Counted from the stretch's first letter, positions 50,801 to 54,339 are shown. The stretch: 64,000 nucleotides of DNA from Anthonomus grandis grandis (GCF_022605725.1 NC_065548.1:4249644-4313643), one strand, 5' to 3'. The notes: generated from the sequence alone by a model not told the origin. Program-made: numbers and translations.

Positions 50801-53800
50801 CGGTTAGGATTTTATGAGTGATAAATAGCTGTTTGCAAGACTCTCTCATACTAACATTATGTTCTAAAATAGTTTTTTGTTTTCAATTTTTAATGTCACA
50901 ATTTTTGGAAGTTATAACATCTTCCAGATTTTTTGAGTGTTTTTACGATATTCCAGGTATCGTATTTTAAAAATTGATTTTTATGGTATTTTTATATTAT
51001 TTGAGGCATCCGGAATAAAATCTAGTTTTATTCCAGAACTTTGGAATCATTTTCCACGTCTCCAGGCATTTCAAATCACTTTTCTTTTAATTTTAATAAT
51101 TTAAAATAGCTTTCGGTTTCCAATTTTTAATTTCAGAATTTTTGAAATAGCTTTTAACAGTTTCCAGAGCTTTTGAGTATTTGTATATTATTCCAGGCAA
51201 TTGTAATCAATTTTGTTTTATTCCAAGATTTTGAGGTAATTTTTCCATGTCATGCAATATTGCAATATAATGTTATCTAATTTAAAGCTATTTTTTTTTT
51301 AATTTGGGAAATTGGCATACTTTTGAAAAGTTTTGTTTTATTCCAGGCTTTTAGTTTTCTATTTTCCAGACGCTTGGAGTGATTTTTTATGACTTCCCAA
51401 CTCTTAACGTAAATCTGTAGGTTTTCCAGAAAACTAGATTAATTTTCTATATTATTTCAGACATTTAAAGGGAAATTTTTTACTTTCAGGGATTTCAATT
51501 ATTTTTTAAAATATTTTCCAGGAATTTTACGTAATTTTCTGTCTTCCAGGCATTTAACGAAATTTTGTAAAATAAAATGAAAAATCACTTCAAATAATAA
51601 GGGTGTAACTCTAAAGTAATGCGTCTGCACTAGTACGGTATTACATTGCTAGTATTTCGGTCTACTGCGACAAATTGATCTCGAAAATTTTATTTTTTGA
51701 GTGGTGACACGTGTTTCGCTCCCAAGAACATTATCAGACCTTATAAAAGGTTAAAACACCACCGCCTAGGTCAAATTATACATAGTCGGTCTTGTTTTAA
51801 CCTTTTTAAGGTCTGATGATGCTCTTAGAGGCGAAACACGTTTCCACACCACTCTGACTCATAAAATAAAATTTTCGAGACCGAGACTTTGTGTTGTTGT
51901 CTTTTAATTTATTTATGTCAAGGTCTCTTTGAGAATATGGACGTTCAATTTATTATTATTAGTTTCCTTTCTTTTTATTGAACTCTACAAGTATATAAAA
52001 GAATAACTTGTATATAATAACAAAAGTTACAAGATGTTTAATAACTATTCCTTAAAAATAACCTAGACATTTGATAAAGTCTTACTAAGCACCTAGATGT
52101 CTTGAACATCTGCATGTACGGGATCATATCGCACAAGAACATAAACATGCGAAAAATAAACCTTTTTAACCATTAATTCTTAATTACATTTTTAAAAAAT
52201 TATTTGCCTACTAGGCTTTTTAAATTAATTTATGTTTTTATAACCTCTGATATCTATTATAGGTAATATAATATATGCTTTTGGAACAATATAATTAATA
52301 TACAGACTTGTTCTTTATATTCAGAAAAAGCATATCTCGGTTATTATATATTATAACTATTATAACTATAAAAGTTGTAGAGTATACCTTAAATTGCTCG
52401 TAGTGTTATCATATCTTGAGAATTACCAACAATTTTGGCCCTTAAAGTTTGTTTTATTGCCGAGTTGTGCCCAATAGAATTTGAGGCCTGGACAGTCTGA
52501 ATCTAAGGCTGCATCCTTGGTATTGAGTTGCAATTTGTGTTTTTTATTGGCATTAATGCGTTTTTTTGTTGGCCTATCACAATTCAATTATATCAATTTA
52601 CAGTCCAGGTATAACGTTCCTTACTACATCATTTTTATTAAACACTCAGCATAGATTGTTCCAGTTCCTATTCATTTTCTTAAGTATGTTATGCTAAAGA
52701 TTTGTGCCTCACTGATCCATTTATTCTGACTTCGGATTTTCATCTAAAGGGTTTCCTTATTTTTAACTAATTTTATATCCAGTAATGTTAACTTTGGGCT
52801 TGATAATGATATGTTGGTAATTGAGGGTAATATCACAAGCGTGACTAGGTTTAGTTTGAAGAAGAACATTGAGCATATGAAGAGTTTTTAATGTCAATGA
52901 AATTTTTTAATGTCAGTGCTCAATGTCTTGCACTCAATAAATACATCAGAATTTCCACATATACATTTGAATGGCATACATTTAACTTCAGAGGGCGATT
53001 TGTTGGCACAAGAATCACAGTGGTACAAATCATTGTCATAAAAATGACTCTACACTCTTTTTGGGATCATTTAAATAGGATATAGATGCTAATACACTAA
53101 ATAGGCTAATAATAATTCTATGTTCACTAGCACACTTATTCCTTCTTACCTCGAGCTATGGATGTCGGTCATTCGAGGACTATCGCTCCTAGAGCTTCCC
53201 GCTCCAGAATCCAAAGCGGGACTGCCCCTGGGATGCACCAGTTCCCTCTCGATGCTCGGCTTGCGAATAAGCTTGGAATATCCCGCATTTTTACTGGATT
53301 CCGGTAGTTGCTTGATAAGGTAATCTAAGGCCAAATCAACTCGGCCGTTCGAGCCTTGTAGGGCCCTCATAGATGAATCCTGAAAACCAACTATTAGAAC
53401 CTTAAAAGAAATTTAATAAACGGTATAAGCATGCCTCCGAATAGCCTAGACTTAACAATTGGGCCAATCCATGTCTCAGTTGTAAATGATCTTTTCCATT
53501 GTCGCCGTTGGATCCTGAAGCGGAACTTAACGAACTGATACCGCTAGTTTGGGAGAAACTGGAAATTGTACTGGCGGCACTAGAACCTACAGTTTCACTG
53601 CCGCTTTTAGCAAAAGGCCTTAAGGAATTCTAATAAATAAAAATAATGGCATGTTTAAAATGATTGGAATCTGAGTGGGAATGATTTAGGAAGAAAAGGG
53701 TAATTTCTTACTTGGATTTCTTCCATGGCCTTTTGATGGTAGCCCGGAGATCGGGCCGAGGTATTTGGATTCATGATTGCTTGCCGAGGCACTTGGCCCA

Positions 53801-53801
53801 T
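2665..53801 (-). CDS. wts: Warts/LATS serine-threonine kinase, 15 of about 16 coding exons
   Basis: Core kinase of the Hippo growth-control pathway: with a Mob co-activator it phosphorylates the co-activator Yorkie, keeping it out of the nucleus. Fifteen exons join in frame with consensus splice sites to about 1062 codons; fly Warts is about 1100. Domains in order: conserved N-terminal box (residues about 15-45), UBA-like region (80-120), Pro/Gly-rich region with several PPxY motifs (170-600), MOB-binding basic helix (about 620-690), AGC/NDR kinase (about 700-1006) with GVGAFGEV glycine loop, AMK lysine, HRDIKPDN, DFG, an NDR insert, AHS activation-loop serine and APE, then the AGC tail ending at the EFTF hydrophobic motif. 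All catalytic residues are present. Only the last exon, expected to begin RFFDD, is missing; it should lie left of position 1. The family assignment rests on recognised LATS motifs throughout. Confidence 0.97.
3723..5467 (-). pseudogene. P-element-like transposase with N-terminal THAP domain
   Basis: Begins ATG at 5467 with MPQKCCIPGCNGNY, the first Cys pair of a THAP zinc finger, and continues to VCEAHFPEG, the Cys-His pair; a donor AG then GTAAAA lies at 5249/5248. A second block (4499-5071) includes a coiled region, NINKMKRVFDFV-like residues and ends ALDFICEQ. A third (3750-4494) starts SPHAYKYLRDYGSLILPH and contains DTVHLLKCVFNNW, both hallmarks of P/THAP9 transposases. A frame change separates blocks two and three, and a stop interrupts the THAP exon near 5360, so it is probably dead. 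The C-terminal third is missing. Antisense-free: it runs in the same direction as wts. Confidence 0.85.
5480..5990. other. Intron sequence, short GC-rich patch
   Basis: A GC-rich patch at 5565-5610 contrasts with its surroundings. The opposite-strand reading frame at 5519-5770 has no recognisable domain. Terminal repeats of the P element to the left could not be located here. Confidence 0.3.
6651..9040 (-). mobile_element. hAT transposon with 8-bp target duplication
   Basis: CAGGTTCG occurs at 6643-6650 and 9041-9048, immediately outside termini that both start CAAGGG when read inwards (6651 onward and the complement of 9040). An 8-bp duplication is diagnostic of hAT elements. The element is 2390 bp and contains a hAT transposase on the minus strand. 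The right end is embedded in a C-run at 9027-9037. Confidence 0.93.
6766..8870 (-). pseudogene. hAT transposase (TTF-type zinc finger, RNase-H fold), frameshifted
   Basis: N-terminal part (8314 to about 8870) contains AFCRFCTLFPPN and a downstream Cys-His set resembling a TTF-type finger. The middle (7302-8200) holds GLGFDGCSTMSGKEGG with a catalytic-type Asp, and FFHCSSHKLNLVVND. The C-terminus (6767-7213) has LEELEEACEEF and the hAT dimerisation block STVERSFSSLRRIKTWLRS with the catalytic Glu, and ends RRLCFN. Frames change near 8250, 7300 and 7060, so at least three lesions separate the parts. It resembles insect relatives of the THAP12/ZMYM-type hAT group. Confidence 0.9.
9049..9521 (+). 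mobile_element. Right end of the outer Tc1 element
   Basis: The transposase stops at 9311. The flank ends GTCTGATACTG at 9521 followed by TA, a typical Tc1 terminus. I could not find the matching left end near 5990-6050. Confidence 0.6.
9540..9695 (+). repeat. Probable LINE 3' tail
   Basis: A short stretch ends in AATAAATAAATAAATAAATT at 9679-9698, the tandem A-rich tail typical of 5'-truncated non-LTR insertions. No coding remains. Confidence 0.4.
9811..9975 (-). CDS. wts: wts coding exon 14 (kinase C-lobe end)
   Basis: Fifty-five codons: VINWETTLQIPKQANLTK, ATDLILKLCCGADKRLGR and IKSHSFFKEIDFDK, the last helices of the NDR kinase fold. GTTATAAAC follows a TTTTAG acceptor; GTGAGT donor; phase 0 at both ends. 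Confidence 0.97.
10259..10530 (-). CDS. wts: wts coding exon 13 (NDR insert, activation loop, APE)
   Basis: Encodes ADHSRQDSMDPIDDINEQ and a basic insert, then AHSLVGTPNYIAPEVLQR and CDWWSVGVILYEMLVGQP up to ETQYK-like AETQYK. The Ser of AHS is the activation-loop site phosphorylated by Hippo/Mst in this family. GTGACG donor; phase 0. Confidence 0.98.
10902..11730 (-). pseudogene. Mariner-type DD41D transposase, N-terminally truncated
   Basis: Reads IIFSDEATFCLDGSVNRQNC, then LNVWCGIVRGRVIGPFFF, a frameshift near 11465, IFQQDGAPPHYAATVR and WPARSPDLIPIDFFLWGYLK. Forty-one residues separate the second and third Asp, so this is a DD41D-type IS630/Tc1/mariner transposase. All three catalytic Asp are present although the frame is broken and the HTH region is absent. 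The left boundary is near ACAGGGTTGCTC at 10902, preceded by a TA-rich stretch. Confidence 0.88.
12175..15542 (+). mobile_element. Transib transposon with RSS-like ends and 5-bp target duplication
   Basis: Inverted termini CACACAGGCGAAATTCGGGG (from 12175) and CACACAGGCGAAAATCGGGG (complement from 15542) are bordered by the same 5 bp, CGCCA, at 12170-12174 and 15543-15547. A 5-bp GC-rich duplication and a CAC-initial terminus are features of Transib, the family from which RAG1 and its recombination signals derive. Length 3368 bp. It encloses a degenerate Transib transposase in the same orientation. Confidence 0.95.
12447..15005 (+). pseudogene. Transib transposase (RAG1-core relative), four or more frame lesions
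   Basis: A short first exon (12447-12465, MEPIAS) joins by GT-AG to 12958, giving GTATKSAWFKRSQLCQLV. Later frames carry CRYLAEKVTSTIRVERLS, KWGCDGSSGMNQYKQQF (first catalytic Asp), WENPRTSSTRFCKPLR, TMIDGKLCNAVTE, CYLCNLTSK, LSSLHAWIRFFE, STNDGNTARRFF, YPWYNMPTSVHKIL and GEEAQESRNKD (catalytic Glu), in the order of RAG1-type cores. Frame changes occur near 13040, 13637, 13925 and 14460. The last is an 11-bp partial duplication containing GTACTAAT. It ends at TGA 15003-15005. Full gene order but non-functional as written. Confidence 0.93.
15790..16880 (-). pseudogene. Non-LTR retrotransposon fragment, endonuclease domain
   Basis: Read leftwards: AVVHLNIRLIKTGFDEF, GGVGIDIKN, VSFVGDLKIDFLKQYS (the VGDFN-like motif), SPIDIIITN, and later LPDRFSDATALSNFFTSL. 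These are the apurinic endonuclease and linker of a Jockey/CR1-like LINE. Many stops and frame changes; no RT follows. Confidence 0.72.
16880..17900. other. Intron sequence without recognisable features
   Basis: AT-rich with no domain-bearing frame on either strand and no repeat structure apparent by eye. Confidence 0.35.
17911..20258 (+). mobile_element. Mutator-like element with 9-bp target duplication
   Basis: Inverted termini beginning AGACGCCACTAAAAAGCACC occupy 17911 onward and the complement from 20258. CATGATTAG flanks both sides (17902-17910 and 20259-20267). A 9-bp duplication is characteristic of Mutator-like elements. Only a short zinc-finger gene remains inside; the right 1.2 kb has no coding, so this is probably an internally deleted, non-autonomous copy. 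Confidence 0.88.
18187..18948 (+). pseudogene. Zinc-finger remnant of the Mutator-like transposase
   Basis: ATG at 18187. A C2H2 finger (CHLCSKMFSSISAKNKHIKV, His at the end) and a second Cys pair (CPLCKET) are followed, after a frame change near 18420, by FHFSSEERFEEWLREHK and YCCNRSDF, a FLYWCH/WRKY-like N-terminal block common in arthropod transposases. A possible intron (18777-18836) leads to MEQINKTNASKRKMDKQVYF and a lysine-rich end at 18948. The catalytic DDE part is missing. Confidence 0.6.
20599..20777 (-). CDS. wts: wts coding exon 12 (catalytic loop and DFG)
   Basis: Encodes FYIAELTCAVESVHRMGF, HRDIKPDNILID, IKLTDFGLCTGFRWTHN and SKYYQPN. HRD aspartate, catalytic-loop Asn and DFG are all intact. 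67-bp intron upstream, 10-kb intron downstream. Confidence 0.98.
20845..21023 (-). CDS. wts: wts coding exon 11 (kinase N-lobe to hinge)
   Basis: Encodes VAHVKAERDILAEADNEWV, then LYFVMDYIPGGDLMSLLI and GIFPESLAR. The alpha-C glutamate lies in KAERD. The exon ends GCGAG followed by a GC donor (GCATGT); joining to exon 12 restores the conserved LARFYIAE. Confidence 0.96.
21060..21480 (-). repeat. Probable reverse-oriented LINE 3' end
   Basis: Read leftwards it ends in AATAAATAAATAAACAAAC at about 21065-21085, a LINE-like A-rich tail. No coding is clear in the remainder. Confidence 0.3.
21540..22235 (+). pseudogene. LINE reverse-transcriptase C-terminal fragment and tail
   Basis: Reads VKDLGIVLDSRIVFESHIKF, ALRNLAII and FHTLVRPNLDL then SVQRKFIK, the region after the RT palm in Jockey-like LINEs, with several stops. 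It ends with an AAATAAATAAATG tail near 22222-22235. Antisense to wts. Confidence 0.65.
22655..23490 (-). pseudogene. LINE fragment, RT palm piece and 3' end
   Basis: Read leftwards it contains IYTDISKAFDRVDQDH, an RT motif with the first catalytic-type Asp, then a sudden jump to C-terminal-like sequence. It ends with a TTGAATAAAGTTTGATTTGA 3' terminus at 22660-22680. Internally deleted. Confidence 0.65.
23500..24290. other. Intron sequence, one cryptic coding-like patch
   Basis: On the minus strand at 23660-23780 a frame reads NYAKPAVQIAMDLARLNSRQ and continues with NRPVINKGSN. It looks protein-derived but I do not recognise the family. Nothing else is apparent. Confidence 0.25.
24298..26567 (+). 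mobile_element. piggyBac-like element
   Basis: A degenerate piggyBac transposase lies between TTAA sites at 24298-24301 and 26564-26567. Read inwards they start TTAACCTTCGGCG and TTAACAGTCGCAC, only weakly alike, so the exact ends are uncertain. The size, 2.27 kb, is close to known piggyBac elements. The insertion is antisense to wts. Confidence 0.65.
24468..26372 (+). pseudogene. piggyBac transposase with C-terminal cysteine-rich domain, broken
   Basis: An acidic N-terminus starts MSGRYLTDRELEEALYAED. After interruptions, KRKEILSYIGFLITAGAYKQ, RFQLLQKCIRFDD, ESVEIDEELITFHGRCKF (first Asp region), KPGKYGIEAKVLCDS, NITMDRKFTSV (second Asp) and KAGVDTLDKCVR (third Asp) follow in piggyBac order. 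The end keeps FICPRSADRKYMKAS and several Cys/His, the RING-like targeting domain. Stops occur near 25246, 25873 and 26212, and a segment is missing between about 24985 and 25010. Confidence 0.88.
26570..27190. other. Intron sequence without recognisable features
   Basis: No domain-bearing frames or repeat ends are apparent; an ORF of 64 codons at 26822 is unlike any family I know. Confidence 0.3.
27778..28686 (+). pseudogene. Gypsy gag with CCHC zinc knuckle, broken
   Basis: ATG at 27778. A capsid-like helical region contains INSFDGNRSKLHNFIDSV and LEGPALEFV, then FVERVENQLIRIHKAI. A zinc knuckle, CRVCNKFGHKAETC (C-x2-C-x4-H-x4-C), lies near 28495. Stops at about 27931 and 28354 interrupt the frame. 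Structural (gag) protein of an endogenous retroelement; not coding-competent. Confidence 0.82.
28687..29200 (+). pseudogene. Gypsy protease fragment fused to pol C-terminal end
   Basis: LFVDSGAAI is the aspartic protease active-site motif, followed at once by TAA (near 28761). FDGILGLDFL fits the later protease strand. After a stop near 29026, TGPYDILSVNKNNKV and NNVKPYYD match the end of the integrase region. The junction marks a deletion of RT, RNase H and integrase core. Confidence 0.75.
29480..29700 (-). pseudogene. LINE fragment, N-terminal RT
   Basis: The minus strand reads FLMPIYKNGDRSDICNY, the PIFKKGDRxDxxNYRPI block at the start of LINE reverse transcriptases, with a stop directly after. 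Only about 70 codons remain. Confidence 0.6.
30038..30261 (-). CDS. wts: wts coding exon 10 (end of MOB-binding region, kinase glycine loop and Lys)
   Basis: Encodes MLSQKESNYIRLKRAKMD, then FETIKPIGVGAFGEVKLV (glycine loop) and HLYAMKTLRKADVLKRNQ with the ATP-anchoring lysine of AMK. Ends in phase 0 before a 9-kb intron. Confidence 0.98.
30322..30508 (-). CDS. wts: wts coding exon 9 (MOB-binding helix)
   Basis: Encodes SPIPERKKISKEKEEERR, then NYSPQAFKFFMEQHIENV and IKSYRQRQYRRMQLEKEM, the highly conserved N-terminal regulatory region of NDR kinases that binds Mob1. Nearly residue-identical to fly Warts. 60-bp intron downstream. Confidence 0.98.
30567..30715 (-). CDS. wts: wts coding exon 8 (Asn-rich linker, LPPY)
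   Basis: The 149-nt exon encodes ASSSVKTNSINNNNNGH, an Asn/Ser linker like the one in fly Warts, then EPPPQLPPYAKIKHQ just before the MOB-binding region. Phase 1 start, phase 0 end; separated from exon 9 by a 58-bp intron. Confidence 0.93.
31000..31560 (-). pseudogene. LINE 3' end, reverse orientation
   Basis: Read leftwards there is a FNDSCLINYIDFNVPKSRLG-like C-terminus of a LINE ORF2, then a 3' region ending in AATAAATAAACAAATAAATAAA at 31012-31034. Heavily decayed. Confidence 0.5.
32107..34448 (+). mobile_element. Mariner-type element with about 430-bp inverted repeats
   Basis: Begins CAGTGTGTCC at 32107 after TA (32105-32106) and ends in its complement at 34448 before TA (34449-34450). 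The arms, 32107 to about 32555 and about 34010-34448, are near-identical inverted copies. Length 2342 bp. The arms' small divergence and the nearly open transposase suggest a fairly young insertion. Confidence 0.93.
32727..33789 (+). pseudogene. Mariner-type transposase (DD41-42D), one frameshift
   Basis: ATG at 32727 starts MGDYNLNERVEVVRLVSDG and reaches FNRT. One base indel near 32826 shifts to HPGKNIHHSTIARINYGF, after which 320 codons are open to TAA at 33787. HTH domains occupy the first 120 residues. Catalytic Asp are in YTDEATF, IQFDGAPIHNA and SPLDFFLWGTLK, the last two separated by 42 residues. KINVWCGILNERIIGPFFF is the family's conserved strand. Apart from the single indel it looks intact. 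Confidence 0.9.
35085..35775. other. Intron sequence flanking the disrupted DDE transposon
   Basis: No coding. A moderately GC-rich block at 35395-35475 may belong to the end of the DDE transposon but no matching inverted copy was found near 31860-31940. Confidence 0.3.
35780..36965 (+). pseudogene. Strongly decayed DD41D-type mariner transposase
   Basis: SKPVCSETVRMALKRQGYLL and LHASK (35925-36030) are from the HTH region. After a non-coding interruption, ENPHEVRPDQFQHKFSINFW, LTGPRVFP and LQMDGASAQFSRLVR follow, and in another frame PPRSTDLPPLDFFFF. The third catalytic Asp is in PLDFF. Multiple stops and an inserted 400-bp segment (about 36070-36470). Confidence 0.75.
36970..37540. other. 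Intron sequence without recognisable features
   Basis: AT-rich; no identifiable element or gene. Confidence 0.3.
37548..37763 (-). CDS. wts: wts coding exon 7 (PPPY motif)
   Basis: This 216-nt exon begins VHPPLPPPPYTDD and continues SYSPSGHSHPPLQRKYSP and ECCRADSPLSTNSGDGR to GGAPPLPPTG. It carries a canonical PPPY motif. The internal part is poorly conserved, but the frame is open, the splice sites are consensus (TTAAG acceptor, GTACGT donor) and the phases are 1-1. Confidence 0.88.
38330..38545 (+). pseudogene. LINE reverse-transcriptase palm fragment
   Basis: LEVDAVYTDFSKAI with the RT-type YTDFSKA motif, then LLLARLAEVDVG. About 65 codons, no flanking RT blocks. Confidence 0.65.
39304..40498 (-). 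pseudogene. Tigger transposase C-terminal remnants
   Basis: The first block (40211-40498) reads IAEIANEIGRDGFEQIES and LLESQDEDLTETDLEEML, matching the acidic tail after the DDE domain of Tigger-1-like proteins. The second (39304-39487) reads LCDFFMKIDPSMERS and LKNAKQEKITNFFKP, the C-terminus. The DNA-binding CENP-B-type and DDE domains are deleted. Confidence 0.72.
39558..39798 (+). pseudogene. BESS-motif fragment of a MADF-type protein
   Basis: DPADPDLAF is followed, after a one-base frame change, by SMNSVQKRRFKIEILNLAKQ, resembling a BESS motif that closes MADF proteins. Such proteins occur in host genes and as accessory genes of PIF/Harbinger transposons. It lies antisense inside the Tigger element and is presumably a captured or inserted scrap. 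Confidence 0.4.
41225..41580 (+). pseudogene. LINE ORF2 C-terminal fragment
   Basis: LYKVVDGHLNAPRILSLL resembles the FLYKVVNGxxxCPxLLS block downstream of RT in Jockey/CR1-like LINEs. The rest is degenerate. Confidence 0.45.
41656..41871 (-). CDS. wts: wts coding exon 6 (two PPSY motifs)
   Basis: This 216-nt exon encodes APPPSYNASIQ, a Gly/Ala-rich stretch, and EPPSYASTMQAKAKA, equivalent to the EPPSYAKSMQAKAA segment of fly Warts. Two PPSY candidates for WW binding. Symmetric phase 1-1 exon with a TATAG acceptor and GTATTT donor. Confidence 0.92.
42498..42562 (+). pseudogene. THAP-domain N-terminal scrap
   Basis: ATG at 42498 reads MPAICCVDGCRSKREYTFFF, with the first Cys pair spacing of a THAP finger, then a stop. 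Probably the 5' remnant of a P-like element, possibly of a THAP gene. Confidence 0.4.
42565..44285. other. Intron sequence without recognisable features
   Basis: Very AT-rich. No domain-bearing frame or repeat structure. A short opposite-strand frame at 43731-43919 has no family signature. Confidence 0.35.
44288..44386. repeat. Dispersed repeat, copy 1
   Basis: ATTCTACCGCATCTCACCTC and the following 80 bp match 47837-47934 in direct orientation, by eye about 85% identical. Confidence 0.7.
44390..47310. other. Intron sequence without recognisable features
   Basis: AT-rich. Short GC-richer patches near 44540-44580 and 46975-47000 share CCACCCAAGATGG. No coding or complete element seen. Confidence 0.3.
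47375..47410 (-). ncRNA. Degenerate hammerhead copy in the left arm of unit A
   Basis: On the minus strand, stem II GCCTTAGGGC, GAAAC and CACGTG are intact. CTGANGA is replaced by CTGCCTAGA and stem I cannot pair, so it should not cleave. Confidence 0.55.
47546..47583 (+). ncRNA. Type I hammerhead ribozyme, complete core
   Basis: Stem I CGAT (47546-47549) pairs with ATCG (47580-47583). The core CTGACGA (47550-47556) fits CUGANGA. Stem II GCC/GGC is closed by a TTAG loop (47558-47567). GAAA (47568-47571) precedes a minimal stem III CAC/GTG (47572-47577), and UA at 47578-47579 is an allowed NUH cleavage site. Every invariant core base is present. Tiny stem III is typical of hammerheads in Penelope-like elements, which often act as dimers. 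Transcribed from the plus strand, opposite to wts. Confidence 0.75.
47837..47934. repeat. Dispersed repeat, copy 2
   Basis: Direct-orientation match to 44288-44386 (ATTCTACCGCATCTCTCCTA onward). It lies directly after the hammerhead-bearing unit A. Confidence 0.7.
48159..48353 (-). CDS. wts: wts coding exon 5 (conserved IIMQSVKSTQVQKPVLQ box)
   Basis: This 195-nt exon encodes GSPSPVPVSNATTPTPMARP and PPIIMQSVKSTQVQKPVLQT, the latter practically identical to fly Warts. Both flanking introns are phase 1, so skipping the exon would keep the frame. Confidence 0.95.
48460..48980 (-). CDS. wts: wts coding exon 4 (proline/glycine-rich, PPxY motifs)
   Basis: This is the largest exon (521 nt). It encodes YSPSFGEPPPPPP, QQMFKRMSPAPP, QQLTQQMQALSLYPTGG and EPPPPYPLIGQG, a run of ten glycines, APPPPSYSASIQ and SRQSP-like QNRQSP, then FRKSPSSGIYS. 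PPPY and PPSY are WW-domain ligands expected to bind Yorkie and related partners. High local GC is explained by the Pro/Gly codons. The long opposite-strand reading frames here are shadows. It ends in phase 1. Confidence 0.95.
49074..49220. mobile_element. Hairpin MITE with near-perfect 55-bp arms
   Basis: GAATGGTCACCCGTCAAAAC (49096-49115) and its continuation are inverted at 49187-49206. The arms extend from CGATATATTAGAATG to ACAATGT and, with a 7-8 bp interruption in the left arm, out to AAAGTCC at both ends. The centre is about 20-25 bp. No coding. Confidence 0.75.
50089..50858 (-). mobile_element. 5'-truncated LINE with (TTGA)n tail
   Basis: Its minus strand ends in TTGATTGATTGATTGATTG (complement of 50089-50108), a microsatellite 3' tail. 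ATGTT flanks it at 50084-50088 and 50859-50863, a probable target duplication. It inserted into the tandem array. Confidence 0.75.
50505..50849 (-). pseudogene. LINE ORF2 C-terminus
   Basis: ITHKILTVPALFILESVCFV, RHEYSSRRANDVLLP, DGKKLFNHLPADLKGIGSW and KGYYEIAEFLSDRF are the C-terminal block of Jockey/CR1-type LINE ORF2 proteins. Open for 115 codons, 5'-truncated at insertion. Confidence 0.75.
51703..51740 (-). ncRNA. Hammerhead ribozyme copy with core G-to-A change
   Basis: On the minus strand GGT (stem I), CTGATAA, stem II GTTC/GGAGC-type with four pairs, GAAA, CAC/GTG, TC cleavage site and ACC (stem I) are in register. The core has A in place of the invariant G of CUGAUGA, expected to inactivate it. 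Oriented with wts transcription. Confidence 0.6.
51810..51850 (+). ncRNA. Hammerhead ribozyme copy, weakened
   Basis: CTGATGA (51813-51819), a stem II of three pairs with a bulge (GCTCTTAGAGGC) and GAAA (51833-51836) are present. Stem III reads CAC/GTT and stem I needs a bulged base, so cleavage would be poor. Confidence 0.55.
51990..53140. other. Intron sequence without recognisable features
   Basis: AT-rich, no domain-bearing frames; the 64-codon frame at 52891 has no family resemblance. Confidence 0.35.
53150..53379 (-). CDS. wts: wts coding exon 3 (UBA-like region, conserved RKPSIER box)
   Basis: The exon begins DSSMRALQGSNGRVDLALDY, the second half of a UBA-like fold, followed by IRKPSIER and SPALDSGAGSSRSDSP, both nearly identical to fly Warts. 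TTTTCAG acceptor, GTAAG donor; it ends in phase 2. Confidence 0.93.
53435..53629 (-). CDS. wts: wts coding exon 2 (N-terminal box to start of UBA-like region)
   Basis: Sixty-five codons start NSLRPFAK, completing the LATS N-terminal box, pass through a Ser-rich linker and end LLSLGYSE. No GT donor in the neighbourhood keeps the frame. The junction that continues the family alignment (GYSE then DSSMRAL, against GFDEDMVIQAL in vertebrate LATS1) uses a GC donor, GAG then GCATGC. Confidence 0.88.
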
Positions 53802-53803
53802 AC
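53712..53803 (-). CDS. wts: wts coding exon 1 (start codon, N-terminal conserved box)
   Basis: The acceptor TAG is followed by GT and then ATG at 53801-53799. Thirty codons begin MGQVPRQA and end with YHQKAMEEIQ, matching the LATS box around HHKALQEIRNSL. The donor is CAA then GTAAG. The next Met (MNP, ten codons on) is an alternative start. Phase 0 at its end. Confidence 0.85.
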
Positions 53804-54339
53804 CTAATACACACGGTTAGAAAGTTATTTCATCCCATAGTTTTTTTTTTAATTTTTGGCTGTTGTTAGATTGTAGTCATTAAGTGTCAGGCTAGGTGGA
53901 GGCTTTAATCTGGAAACAATATTAATGTCACTAAATTATATAATTAAAGTAAATAAATTGAAAGCTTATCACATAGACAAATAGGTTTTCTATACCAGTT
54001 AATTTTATGCAATGATGGAAAAAACCACAAATATTTAATCACCATAATAATATGCCGTCTAACCGATGGCAAAGAAAAATATTATGATAGATTGATATTT
54101 ATTAGTTTTATGTACACAAAATTGGATTTACAATAAAATAGCTGAGGTGTCTATTGAAGTGCCTACTACAAGCTACAAAATAATAAATTTTTGTTTAAAA
54201 TGGCTATAGAGGTATATAATATTGTATTCATATTAATACAGTCGTTTTCATGAAATGAAAAAATCTCTATGCATAGAATTTTAAATGCTTATATACCTAC
54301 CTTGTTAATTTTTGTACCTTGTATGTTTATTTTTGTTTT

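Larger units (their letters stand above)
49690..51590. repeat. Degenerate tandem repeat array (unit about 175-245 bp)
   Basis: Units recur with TTTTAATTTTAATG, GTTTCCAATTTTTAAT, TTATATTATTTTAGGCAT, GTTTTATTCC and ATTTTCCACGT in the same order, at about 49710, 49900, 50075 and 51088. Diverged but collinear. The array is interrupted by a LINE at 50089-50858 and fades after 51300 into shorter TTCCAGGCA-containing stretches. Confidence 0.65.
51679..51880. repeat. Inverted-repeat unit B carrying hammerhead motifs
   Basis: Arms of about 85-90 bp (51679-51762 and 51791-51880) are inverted, sharing GTTTTAACCTTTT, GGTCTGAT, GCGAAACACG and ATAAAATTTTCGAGA. After the right arm comes GACTTTGTGT and AAGGTCTCTTTGAGA (to about 51935), also found after unit A, so the two units are one family. 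Confidence 0.75.

Noticed and set aside
52891..53085. 64-codon plus-strand frame
   Set aside because: No family resemblance; chance-length frame in AT-rich DNA.
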